Source of the DNA: Streptococcus himalayensis
GTDB lineage: Bacteria; Bacillota; Bacilli; Lactobacillales; Streptococcaceae
Length of the DNA stretch: 64,000 nt
Reading direction: 5' to 3'
NCBI RefSeq assembly: GCF_001708305.1
Contig: NZ_CP016953.1
Coordinates: 1,631,501-1,695,500 of the forward strand
Positions 19,290-26,853 of this stretch are shown here, in pieces. The position numbers were made by a program, and so were the translations under genes. Every line of letters begins with the position of its first letter. The stretch's first letter is position 1. The notes under the pieces were generated by a model. The model searched no databases. It was not told the origin of the DNA and saw nothing but the letters and a program-made list of their open reading frames with translations.

Positions 19290-19313
19290 GAAAAATCACG
19301 TTTTCACGTGATT
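19290..19313 (-). terminator. terminator of the coaB-coaC-ECF operon
   Basis: On the minus strand AATCACG, a 6-base loop and CGTGATT are followed by TTTTTC. The stem overlaps the stop codon of the S-component gene. Confidence 0.75.
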
Positions 19314-19875
19314 ATTTTTGTATTTTTTGCAACCGAGGGACAATGGTCATGGTCAGTAAAATAGAGAGGAAAATCTCAGCAACAGAGTTGGTTGAGATGA
19401 CAGAAGCCAGTAGCAACTGGATATTTCCCTTGTAGACATTTGAAAATAAGAAGAAGATGCCGCCTAGCACAAAGATTGTATTGGTCAGCGAACCAAGACC
19501 TCCTGCTAGAGCTAGACCTGTTTTTCCTTTTATAGACTTATAGGTATAGTGAGGGGTTATGCCAATTAAAATCCTTGGAACTAAGGCGATGATAGCTGAA
19601 ACTAGACGACCATTTGGAACAAAGGGGCTAAAGAGGTAGCTGGTCGGCAAGAGGACGAGTGTGTTAGTCATCAGGCTAATCATGCCCATCAAAAATCCGA
19701 GGCTAGCTCCAACACGCGGTCCATAAAGGATACTTGCGATAATAACTGGAATATGGATGATGGTTGGCTTGATTGGGACTGGCAGGATATTGAAAATGAC
19801 CGAACTCATCAAGTGAAGAACGAGCATGACGGAAAAAAAGATAGCAATGGGAGCAAGGTTAGATTGTTTTTTCAT
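19312..19875 (-). CDS. ECF transporter substrate-binding (S) component, probably pantothenate (PanT type)
   Basis: A 187-residue integral membrane protein with about six hydrophobic segments, the usual size of S components of energy-coupling-factor vitamin transporters. The N-terminal half has the Pro-rich PVPIKPTIIHIPVIIASILY and the Gly-rich GASLGFLMGMI typical of ECF S proteins. It overlaps coaC by 17 bases in one operon with coaB. That context points to pantothenate as the ligand, which is inference from position rather than from residues. The shared EcfA/EcfT energising units are not in this window. Confidence 0.82.
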   Translation of the reverse strand: MKKQSNLAPIAIFFSVMLVLHLMSSVIFNILPVPIKPTIIHIPVIIASILYGPRVGASLGFLMGMISLMTNTLVLLPTSYLFSPFVPNGRLVSAIIALVPRILIGITPHYTYKSIKGKTGLALAGGLGSLTNTIFVLGGIFFLFSNVYKGNIQLLLASVISTNSVAEIFLSILLTMTIVPRLQKIQK

Positions 19876-20410
19876 GAATAATTTCCTTCACAGTTTCAAG
19901 GATGAACGGGAGATCTGCAAGAGCACCCTTACCATAGTCTCCACAGGCGAGCAAGGTTTCCCGCGGGTCTATTAGTTGATAACCAACTTTTTTTAGAGTT
20001 TCAAGATTTGCTTGGGTCAGGCTGTTTTCATACATAGCTGTATTCATGGCTGGGGCAAGTACCTTCGGAGTCCCTTTAGGAAGGGCCAAGGCAAGGGTCG
20101 TGACGATATTGTCTGCAAATCCGTGAGCTAATTTGGCAATTGTATTGGCCGTTGCAGGGGCAACAAGGAACAAATCCGTTTGTTTTGCGAGTTCGATATG
20201 ATTCACCTTATCAGGAAAGGGTTCGGCCATAACATCCGTGTGAACCAGTTGTTTGGACAGCACTTGCAAGGTTAAAGGCGTGATAAATTGTGTCGCAGCT
20301 TCTGTCATCAGAACGGTCACTTCAAAGCCAGCCTTGGTGAGTTGACTGGTCAAATCTGCAGCTTTATAGGCTGAAATACTGCCAGTAACAGCTAAGGTAA
20401 TTCGTTTCAT
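19859..20410 (-). CDS. coaC: phosphopantothenoylcysteine decarboxylase
   Basis: FMN enzyme that decarboxylates 4'-phosphopantothenoylcysteine to 4'-phosphopantetheine in CoA synthesis. The 183-residue protein is of the HFCD flavoprotein family: catalytic His71 in VNHIELAKQ, the PAMN motif at 120-123 and the flexible flap ACGDYGKG around 155-162. In streptococci CoaB and CoaC are separate proteins rather than one fused Dfp, as here. It overlaps coaB by 4 bases. Confidence 0.95.
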   Translation of the reverse strand: MKRITLAVTGSISAYKAADLTSQLTKAGFEVTVLMTEAATQFITPLTLQVLSKQLVHTDVMAEPFPDKVNHIELAKQTDLFLVAPATANTIAKLAHGFADNIVTTLALALPKGTPKVLAPAMNTAMYENSLTQANLETLKKVGYQLIDPRETLLACGDYGKGALADLPFILETVKEIIHEKTI

Positions 20411-21099
20411 AGTGCCTTCCTTCTATGTATATAAGAATAAAGAGTTTGAGCAATCTCCTCTTTGGTTGCAACAGGAGTGACCTTATCTCGTTCGACCAAG
20501 TAGGCACGGTGCTGCTCTGTACCAATATCTGCCAAATCATTGGCAACAATCAAGTCTGCTTGATTATGGATAAGACTTCTGCGTGCGACATCTAGTAATT
20601 CTTCTCGAGACACATCGACTAATAATTTAAAGCCAATGAGGGAAATAGTTGGATTCCAATCCTTGACATAACTGATAATTTTAGGAGTTTTTTTGAGAAA
20701 GAGGACCTGGTAGTCTGAACTTGAGGAAATCTTACTTTCCTGATTTTCTTGATGCAAAAATGCCTGCAAATCCCTTGCTTTTTGAACCTGTTCAAAATCA
20801 GCCATATAGACTGGTGTATAATCAGAGACTGCCATGGCATGAATCAAAACCTGATGTGTTTTCACGAGTGGCTCAAGCGTTTCTAACAGGTCATTCACAT
20901 TTTCAATGAGTTGAATAGTCAGATTAGACCGAGCTTCTGGTTTGATTGCTTTTTTGGTCGTAATCAAGGTGACCTCATCTCCTTTTTCTGAGAAATAACG
21001 AGCCAGAATACTACCTAGTTGACCAGTAGAGTGATTGGTTATGGAGCGAACTTGATCAATTTTTTCAGAAGTTCCTCCAGATGTAATCAAAATTTTCAT
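20407..21099 (-). CDS. coaB: phosphopantothenate-cysteine ligase
   Basis: Joins cysteine to 4'-phosphopantothenate using a nucleotide triphosphate, the step before CoaC. I start at the ATG at 21099 (MKILITSGGTSEKIDQVR), the conserved nucleotide-binding N-terminus; a longer frame to 21159 would add 20 unmatched residues. Length is then 230 residues, normal for stand-alone type CoaB. The Shine-Dalgarno is poor (AAAGG directly before GTATG) and a -10-like TACAAT lies only about 10 bases upstream, so initiation may be leaderless or very short-leadered. Confidence 0.93.
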   Translation of the reverse strand: MKILITSGGTSEKIDQVRSITNHSTGQLGSILARYFSEKGDEVTLITTKKAIKPEARSNLTIQLIENVNDLLETLEPLVKTHQVLIHAMAVSDYTPVYMADFEQVQKARDLQAFLHQENQESKISSSSDYQVLFLKKTPKIISYVKDWNPTISLIGFKLLVDVSREELLDVARRSLIHNQADLIVANDLADIGTEQHRAYLVERDKVTPVATKEEIAQTLYSYIHRRKAL

Positions 21100-21200
21100 A
21101 CCTTTTATTGTATCAAAAACTTGAATTTTCGTAAATGAAAAGGTAATCATTCTTGTCAAAAACAGAAATACCGAACTTTTTTAGAAAATTACAGATAAAC

Positions 21201-21230
21201 AATACACTTTTTTTACTTTTTTGCTATAAT
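21201..21230 (+). promoter_or_regulatory. fhs promoter, extended -10
   Basis: TGC-TATAAT (-10 at 21225-21230) with only a weak -35 (AATACA, 18-bp spacer). It sits in the divergent region shared with coaB. Confidence 0.6.
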
Positions 21231-21257
21231 CAAAATAGGAATTCGAAAGGAGTTGCT

Positions 21258-22928
21258 ATGAAAACAGATATTGAAATTGCACAAGGTGTGGAGTTACAGC
21301 CGATTGTTGATGTGGTTGAAAAAGTCGGGATTAGCTATGATGACTTGGAACTATATGGGAAATACAAGGCTAAATTATCCTTTGAAAAAATAGAAGCCGT
21401 CAAAGAAAATGAGCTTGGGAAACTGATTTTGGTAACAGCCATTAACCCAACGCCAGCAGGAGAAGGAAAGTCGACTGTGACCATTGGTCTAGCAGATGCG
21501 CTTTCTAAGATTGGTCAGAAAACGATGATTGCACTTCGTGAGCCGTCGCTCGGTCCTGTCATGGGAATAAAAGGCGGTGCAGCTGGTGGTGGCTATGCTC
21601 AGGTCTTGCCGATGGAGGATATTAACCTGCATTTTACAGGGGATATGCATGCGATTACCACAGCTAATAATGCTCTTTCTGCTCTGATTGACAACCATAT
21701 TCATCAAGGAAATAGCTTAGGCCTTGATCAACGTAGAATTATCTGGAAACGCGTGGTAGACTTGAATGATCGGGCACTTCGTAAGGTAACAGTCGGTCTG
21801 GGTGGTCCCTTGAACGGCATTCCACGTGAGGATGGGTTTGATATTACGGTTGCCTCTGAAATCATGGCTATTCTTTGCTTGGCAACGGATTTGAAGGATT
21901 TGAAAGAGCGATTGGCGAGTATTGTCATTGGTTACCGTTTTGACCGCAGTCCAGTCTATGTGCGAGATTTGAAGGTTGAGGGTGCGCTCACCTTGATTTT
22001 GAAAGAGGCTCTAAAACCCAATCTTGTGCAGACGATTTACGGGACGCCTGCCTTTGTTCACGGTGGTCCCTTTGCCAATATTGCACATGGCTGTAATTCT
22101 GTTTTAGCGACTTCAACAGCGCTTCGTTTGGCAGATATTGTGGTAACAGAAGCGGGATTTGGGGCAGATCTTGGAGCAGAGAAATTCCTTGACATCAAAA
22201 CACCAAATCTCCCTAAAGCCCCTGATGCGGTTGTGATTGTGGCAACTCTCAGAGCACTTAAGATGCATGGCGGTGTAGCAAAAGAACATCTTTCAGAAGA
22301 AAATATAGCGGCGGTGGAGGCAGGCTTTGCCAATCTCAAACGCCATGTTGAAAATATTCAAAAATATGGGGTTCCAGCAGTTGTGGCCATTAACGAATTT
22401 GTCACAGATACCCCAGCAGAAATTGCAATTTTGAAAGAACTCTGTGCAAAAATTTCTGTTCCTGTTGAACTGACAAGTGTTTGGGCAAATGGTGCAGCAG
22501 GTGGTGTGGACTTGGCTGAAACTCTCATTAACACGATTGAAGCACAACCTGCCCAGTATAAACGTCTTTATCAGGCAGATGATAGCTTGGAAACAAAAAT
22601 TATGAAGATTGTGACAGAAATCTATGGTGGTAAGGGGCTTGTCTTTGAAAAGAAAGCCCGCACGCAATTGGGTGAATTTGCCAAGCACGGCTGGGACAAG
22701 TTGCCTGTTTGTATGGCCAAAACCCAGTACAGTTTTTCAGATGATCCAACTGCTCTTGGTGCCCCTGAAAACTTTGACATCACGATTCGTGAATTCGTAC
22801 CAAAACTGGGAGCAGGCTTCATTGTGGCTCTGACTGGAGATGTCATGACCATGCCAGGTCTACCGAAATTGCCTGCGGCTCTGAATATGGACGTGGCAGA
22901 AGACGGAACTGCAATTGGACTCTTTTAA
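21258..22928 (+). CDS. fhs: formate-tetrahydrofolate ligase
   Basis: ATP-dependent ligation of formate to tetrahydrofolate, giving 10-formyl-THF for purines and initiator tRNA. The start is the ATG at 21258 after AAAGGAG; the upstream in-frame extension is not conserved-looking. The 556-residue protein has the P-loop-like [18 protein letters not shown] around residues 64-81, the Gly-rich [15 protein letters not shown] and the C-terminal [10 protein letters not shown]. Length is normal. It is a single gene between a divergent promoter and a terminator. Confidence 0.96.
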   Translation: MKTDIEIAQGVELQPIVDVVEKVGISYDDLELYGKYKAKLSFEKIEAVKENELGKLILVTAINPTPAGEGKSTVTIGLADALSKIGQKTMIALREPSLGPVMGIKGGAAGGGYAQVLPMEDINLHFTGDMHAITTANNALSALIDNHIHQGNSLGLDQRRIIWKRVVDLNDRALRKVTVGLGGPLNGIPREDGFDITVASEIMAILCLATDLKDLKERLASIVIGYRFDRSPVYVRDLKVEGALTLILKEALKPNLVQTIYGTPAFVHGGPFANIAHGCNSVLATSTALRLADIVVTEAGFGADLGAEKFLDIKTPNLPKAPDAVVIVATLRALKMHGGVAKEHLSEENIAAVEAGFANLKRHVENIQKYGVPAVVAINEFVTDTPAEIAILKELCAKISVPVELTSVWANGAAGGVDLAETLINTIEAQPAQYKRLYQADDSLETKIMKIVTEIYGGKGLVFEKKARTQLGEFAKHGWDKLPVCMAKTQYSFSDDPTALGAPENFDITIREFVPKLGAGFIVALTGDVMTMPGLPKLPAALNMDVAEDGTAIGLF

Positions 22929-22954
22929 AAGCCCATCACCAATCGCATTTTATC

Positions 22955-22984
22955 GTAAAACTGGGGATTTTCTCCAGTTTTTTT
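22955..22984 (+). terminator. Rho-independent terminator of fhs
   Basis: AAAACTGG pairs with CCAGTTTT around a 9-base loop, followed by more T. The -10 of the next gene begins at once after it. Confidence 0.8.
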
Positions 22985-22986
22985 GG

Positions 22987-22992
22987 TATAAT
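22987..22992 (+). promoter_or_regulatory. extended -10 of the lipoprotein operon
   Basis: TGG-TATAAT lies immediately after the fhs terminator and 28 bp before the lipoprotein start. There is no good -35. Confidence 0.6.
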
Positions 22993-23019
22993 ACTTTAGA
23001 TAAAGGAGGAAATAAACAC

Positions 23020-23634
23020 ATGAAAAAGAAATGGTTGAAACTAGCTTTAGTGCTCAGTTTATCGGTTGGAGTATTGGCAGGCTGTCAATCCATTCAGAAC
23101 TGGTGGAAAAATACTGAGGCAGAGTGGAAAGGGCTTGAGATGACGGTGCGGACCTATGATGAAAATTCTCAACTCATCGATCAAATGTCTGGGAAATCCT
23201 TATCCATGTCTCGAAATGAAGAGTTTGATTCAGTGGATAGCGAAGGCAATTCAAAGGGAGATAGTTCCGTTTTGAAAATCACTTTGGGTAAATACGAAAT
23301 TGACCACGTGGGGTCATCCTTGATTGCAGTCGAAGATGGTTTAGAAGATCTTTTCTTGAAATACCAGAAAAATGCGACCGCTGATGACCAACAAGCAGCA
23401 GTTCCAATACTGAACCGCATGGTTTCGAAATTTAAAAATGACTTTACTGGAAAGGCAAAAGTGATTTTGATTCGCTCACAAAATGGGACACCGCTTGCGA
23501 CCTACGCAGGAAATAAGGTTTCCTTGTACGCTTCTGATGCACCAAAGACTTCAGAACTGCTAATTGACGGCAAACGCTTGATTATTTACCGCTGTGACTA
23601 CACTATTTATGATAGGGAGTTGTTGGAGAGATGA
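23020..23634 (+). CDS. DUF5052-type lipoprotein
   Basis: A 204-residue lipoprotein: MKKKWLKLALVLSLSVGVLAG then Cys, a clear lipobox LAGC, so the protein is lipidated and held on the outer face of the membrane. The mature part has the QSIQNWW start and MTVRTYDENSQLIDQM segment that I associate with the streptococcal DUF5052 family, of unknown function. The ATG at 23020 follows AAAGGAGGAAA; the longer frame upstream runs through the fhs terminator and is not used. It overlaps the next gene by 4 bases. Confidence 0.82.
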   Translation: MKKKWLKLALVLSLSVGVLAGCQSIQNWWKNTEAEWKGLEMTVRTYDENSQLIDQMSGKSLSMSRNEEFDSVDSEGNSKGDSSVLKITLGKYEIDHVGSSLIAVEDGLEDLFLKYQKNATADDQQAAVPILNRMVSKFKNDFTGKAKVILIRSQNGTPLATYAGNKVSLYASDAPKTSELLIDGKRLIIYRCDYTIYDRELLER

Positions 23635-24377
23635 GGCAAATCTATGCTTATGAAACAGAAAACGATCGGCTAGCAATTCAGCCAGTAACAGAAGTATTGA
23701 TTGAAAAAGCTCAGGAATACCAAGACTATCTTGCGAATTATTTTGCCTTAAAAGAACCAGCTTTGTTTGTCGTTTGGACCAAGGCAGACTTTGCCAATCT
23801 GGTGTTTGGCAACCATGACTTACCTGCCTATAACAATGGGACGCGGATAGTGATGTGTCCTGATAAGAAAGAGTGGGAAATCTTGTTTTTAAAGGCTTTT
23901 AAAGCGTATGAGTTGCCCCTACAATTAAGTCGGTATTACCAGTCGTTGCCAGACTATCAGATGCTACAGATATTTTTACACGAAATCACTCACGATAGCG
24001 ATCTCTTTGGCTCGGAATATGGGGATACGAGAGAAAATCTCTGGTTTGAGGAGGGGATGTGCGAGTACCTATCTTATCGCTATCTATTAAAAGAAGAGGA
24101 ATTGTCAGAATTACGGGCTTTATTACAACAACAGGTAGATTTCTTTAGCCCCATTTTTGGAAGATTTGATGTAGAGAAATTTTCAGAAGAAACCTATCAA
24201 AAAGGGAATCTTGCCTATCTTCACACCTTTTATGTCCATGCTTTTTTGACGGTCAGTGATTTGGTAGACCGATTTGGGAGTGTTGAACAGGTCTTTGCTT
24301 GCTACAAAAATTGGTGGGAAGATTCGAGCAATGTGAGCTTATATGACTGGTTGATGAAAGAAGAAAAAACATGTTAG
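23631..24377 (+). CDS. HExxH (gluzincin-like) putative metalloprotease
   Basis: I do not recognise this 248-residue protein by name. It contains a zinc-protease signature, FLHEITHD, with His117, Glu118 and His121, and about 20 residues later WFEEGMCEYLSYR, where a Glu at 140/141 is well placed as third ligand, the gluzincin pattern. There is no signal peptide or membrane segment, so it is predicted to be cytoplasmic. Its start overlaps the lipoprotein gene by 4 bases and its end overlaps the GNAT gene by 7. The substrate is unknown. Confidence 0.7.
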   Translation: MRQIYAYETENDRLAIQPVTEVLIEKAQEYQDYLANYFALKEPALFVVWTKADFANLVFGNHDLPAYNNGTRIVMCPDKKEWEILFLKAFKAYELPLQLSRYYQSLPDYQMLQIFLHEITHDSDLFGSEYGDTRENLWFEEGMCEYLSYRYLLKEEELSELRALLQQQVDFFSPIFGRFDVEKFSEETYQKGNLAYLHTFYVHAFLTVSDLVDRFGSVEQVFACYKNWWEDSSNVSLYDWLMKEEKTC

Positions 24378-24868
24378 TGATCCGTACTGCACAGGTGACC
24401 GATGCGGCAGCTATTCGAGCGATTTATGAGCCTTATGTGCTCAAAACAGCGATTACTTTTGACTTGGAGGTACCTAGCAAAGAGGATTTCCGGCGAAAAA
24501 TAGAGCAGATAAACGAGCGTTTCCCCTTTCTCCTTGCTGAAGATAACGGGCAGGTCATGGGCTATGCTTACGCTTCTACTTACTATGATAAAGCCGCTTA
24601 CGATTGGACGGCAGAATTAACGATTTATCTGGACGAGGAAAAGCGTGGTTCAGGCGTGGGGAGCGCTTTGTACGATGCCTTGGAAAATGAATTGACCCAG
24701 CGTGGATTTAAGAACTTTGTAGTCTGCATTTCTCTGCCCAATGATGCCAGTATTGCCTTTCATAAGAAGCGTGGGTATGAGCAGGTGGCCCATTTTAAAA
24801 AGGTTGGCTACAAATTTGACAAATGGCATGATATTGTTTGGTTACAAAAGAGTTTATTGGAGGAATAA
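24371..24868 (+). CDS. GNAT family N-acetyltransferase (phosphinothricin acetyltransferase-like)
   Basis: A 165-residue acetyltransferase. The acetyl-CoA binding segment is EEKRGSGVGSALYDAL (around 94-109), and the N-terminal VTDAAAIRAIYEPYV plus TFDLEVPS match the Pat/YncA group. Members acetylate amines such as methionine derivatives or phosphinothricin; which substrate applies here is unknown. It overlaps the preceding HExxH gene by 7 bases, and the AlkD gene follows 2 bases later. Confidence 0.85.
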   Translation: MLVIRTAQVTDAAAIRAIYEPYVLKTAITFDLEVPSKEDFRRKIEQINERFPFLLAEDNGQVMGYAYASTYYDKAAYDWTAELTIYLDEEKRGSGVGSALYDALENELTQRGFKNFVVCISLPNDASIAFHKKRGYEQVAHFKKVGYKFDKWHDIVWLQKSLLEE

Positions 24869-24870
24869 GG

Positions 24871-25524
24871 ATGCGGGTAGAAGAACTTCAAGACCAATTG
24901 AAGGCAGTTGCGTCTGTCGAAGATGCAGAAAAAATGACTGCCTACCTTCGAAACCAATTTCCTTTTTTGGGTGTGAGAGCTGGCTTACGCAGGAAAATCA
25001 GCAAGGAATTTTTCAAGCCTTATCAGAAGAAACCTATTGATTGGAACTTTGTCGAGCAGGCATGGGCTAATCCCTATCGTGAAATCCATTATGCAGCAAT
25101 TGATTACCTGGCTACGAATAAACGAAAGTTGACGCCTGAGGATTTGCCTCGCTTGAAAACCTTGATTACAACGCATTCATGGTGGGACTCAGTCGATGGA
25201 TTGGATAAAATTGCGGGGGAGATTGCTTTTTCCTATCCCAAAGCCAAGTCTGTTTTACTGGACTGGAGTGTTTCGGATAATATCTGGTTGCGTAGGGTTG
25301 CGATTGACCACCAACTATTGCGCAAGCAAGATACAGATACGGAGTTGTTAGAGCAAATAGTGGTCAATAACCTCGGTCAAACAGAGTTTTTCATCAATAA
25401 AGCGATTGGCTGGAGTTTACGCGATTATTCCAAAGTCAATCCAGCTTGGGTGAGGGACTTCATTGCCAAATATGAGGAGAAAATGGCACCTCTCAGCATT
25501 CGTGAAGCAAGTAAGTATATATAA
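24871..25524 (+). CDS. DNA alkylation repair protein (AlkD family)
   Basis: HEAT-like repeat DNA glycosylase of the AlkD family that excises positively charged alkylated bases such as 3- and 7-methylpurines. I start at the ATG at 24871, which follows GGAGGAATAAGG; the frame from 24838 lies inside the GNAT gene. The 218-residue protein has the conserved HSWWDSVDGLDKIAG and IWLRRVAIDHQL segments and the helical-repeat make-up. It is the last gene of the lipoprotein-HExxH-GNAT-AlkD run. Confidence 0.9.
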   Translation: MRVEELQDQLKAVASVEDAEKMTAYLRNQFPFLGVRAGLRRKISKEFFKPYQKKPIDWNFVEQAWANPYREIHYAAIDYLATNKRKLTPEDLPRLKTLITTHSWWDSVDGLDKIAGEIAFSYPKAKSVLLDWSVSDNIWLRRVAIDHQLLRKQDTDTELLEQIVVNNLGQTEFFINKAIGWSLRDYSKVNPAWVRDFIAKYEEKMAPLSIREASKYI

Positions 25525-25615
25525 AACGGTAATATCTGCTATATTATTGGTAGCCCAAAAAAGCTGACATTTCATTTCTCAAAAATCTCAACGCAAACCG
25601 ACCTAAACGTCAGAC

Positions 25616-25643
25616 TTGCATTGGCGGTAAAATCTGCTATAAT
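25616..25643 (+). promoter_or_regulatory. promoter of the candidate small RNA
   Basis: TTGCAT (25616-25621), 16-bp spacer, extended -10 TGC-TATAAT (25638-25643). A shorter similar stretch (CGGTAATATCTGCTATAT) lies about 100 bp upstream at 25527. Confidence 0.65.
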
Positions 25644-25649
25644 AGAACT

Positions 25650-25785
25650 ATGCGATGAGCCGAATGTGGCAGTAGCCACTTTCACGCTAGGGAGGTCAAA
25701 ACGCAGGAGCGGACCTTGATAAGTTGTGTGAACCTGCTTATCACACGAAAGTGCCCTTGGACCAGGAGAAATCTTGGTCTTTTTT
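25650..25785 (+). ncRNA. candidate structured small RNA upstream of dprA
   Basis: About 136 nt bounded by a good promoter and a terminator, with no open reading frame. Visible stems: GTGGC/GCCAC with an AGTA loop; AGGTC/GACCT closing an inner CGC-AGGA-GCG; TGATAAG/CTTATCA with a 13-base loop; CAC-GAAA-GTG; and the terminator GACCAGGA/TCTTGGTC followed by six T. The chain of separate stems and GNRA loop argue for a functional RNA. It could be one of the known streptococcal sRNAs (for example the asd motif type), but I cannot confirm this without a covariance search. The rest of the 387-bp gap is AT-rich. Confidence 0.6.
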
Positions 25786-25855
25786 CTATCCCTTCTGCAT
25801 TCGTATGGACTATTGTTCAAAAATTTTTATATTTTTCTAACTTTTTCTATTTTTT

Positions 25856-25863
25856 TGCGAATA
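25856..25863 (+). promoter_or_regulatory. cin-box-like ComX (SigX) site
   Basis: TGCGAATA matches the late-competence box TACGAATA at 7 of 8 bases. It has T-rich DNA upstream and lies 49 bp before dprA, a known competence gene. Confidence 0.6.
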
Positions 25864-25911
25864 AATCAAGTAAGAAAGTAAAAAGAAGGAAGAAGGAAGA
25901 AGGAAGAGAAT

Positions 25912-26760
25912 ATGGAAATTACAAATTTTTTTATTTATAAATTGAAAAAAGCAGGCTTGTCCAATCAGGAAGTGATCAATGTTTTGAGCTATGTCGAAAT
26001 TCAGGCAAAAGAAGTCAGTGTTCGAAATATGGCAATTGTCTCCAAGTGCCGCAATCCTGCTCTTTTTATCGAACGTTACAAAAATCAAAATGACGAGTTA
26101 TTGAAAGAAGAGTTTGAAAAGTTTCCTTCGTTTTCAATCATGGATGACGTGTATCCATGGGATTTAAGTGAAATTTATAATCCACCTGTCTTGCTCTTTT
26201 ATCAAGGAAATCTAGATTTATTGAATTTGCCCAAACTAGCGGTAGTCGGTAGTCGTGACTGTAGCCAAGACGGAGCACAAGCCGTTAAAAAGATTATTAC
26301 GGAATTGCAAAATGAAATCGTGATTGTCAGTGGGCTTGCTAAAGGCATTGATACAGCTGCCCACATGGCTGCGCTCCAAAATGGGGGACGAACTATTGCC
26401 GTTATCGGGACAGGATTGGATGTCTATTACCCAAAAGCTAACAAAAAATTGCAAAAGTATATTGGAGAAAATCATCTGGTGCTTAGCGAATATGGTCCAG
26501 GTGAGCAACCCTTGAAATTCCATTTTCCAGAGCGAAATCGAATTATCGCTGGCTTGAGCCGCGGGGTCGTTGTGGCAGAGGCTAAAATGCGTTCTGGAAG
26601 CCTCATTACCTGTGAGCGAGCGATGGAAGAAGGGCGAGATGTATTTGCCATTCCAGGATCCATTATCACTGGGAAAAGTGATGGGTGCCATCATTTGATT
26701 CAAGAGGGTGCAAAGTGCATTACATCAGGCTCTGACGTCCTTTTAGAGTTCCAATTTTAA
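25912..26760 (+). CDS. dprA: DNA processing protein DprA
   Basis: Loads RecA on incoming single-stranded DNA during transformation and helps shut off competence. The 282-residue protein has the Rossmann-like DprA core: VVGSRDCSQDG, SGLAKGIDTAAHMAAL, IGTGLDVYYPKAN, FPERNRIIAGLSRGVVVAEA and SGSLITCERAMEEGRDVFAIPG. An N-terminal SAM-like helical part precedes it. The start has GGAAGAG upstream. A cin-box-like site 49 bp upstream fits control by the competence sigma factor ComX. Confidence 0.95.
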   Translation: MEITNFFIYKLKKAGLSNQEVINVLSYVEIQAKEVSVRNMAIVSKCRNPALFIERYKNQNDELLKEEFEKFPSFSIMDDVYPWDLSEIYNPPVLLFYQGNLDLLNLPKLAVVGSRDCSQDGAQAVKKIITELQNEIVIVSGLAKGIDTAAHMAALQNGGRTIAVIGTGLDVYYPKANKKLQKYIGENHLVLSEYGPGEQPLKFHFPERNRIIAGLSRGVVVAEAKMRSGSLITCERAMEEGRDVFAIPGSIITGKSDGCHHLIQEGAKCITSGSDVLLEFQF

Positions 26761-26790
26761 ATGAAGTTCTCCTATAAGAAAACTTGGCAG

Positions 26791-26819
26791 TTGACATCCT
26801 TGGAAAAATAGTTTACACT
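26791..26819 (+). promoter_or_regulatory. topA promoter
   Basis: TTGACA (26791-26796), 17-bp spacer, TACACT (26814-26819), 35 bp before the topA start. Confidence 0.7.
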
Positions 26820-26853
26820 CAATGAAGTTTAATGAATGTTCGAGGATAACAGT

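Noticed and set aside
25650..25785. T-box, SRP RNA or RNase P identity for the structured RNA
   Set aside because: I see no T-box AGGGTGG motif, no SRP GGAA domain IV loop and none of the conserved RNase P blocks; size also disagrees for RNase P.
26236..26703. 155-codon open frame on the minus strand
   Set aside because: Antisense to dprA; the sense frame has all DprA motifs.
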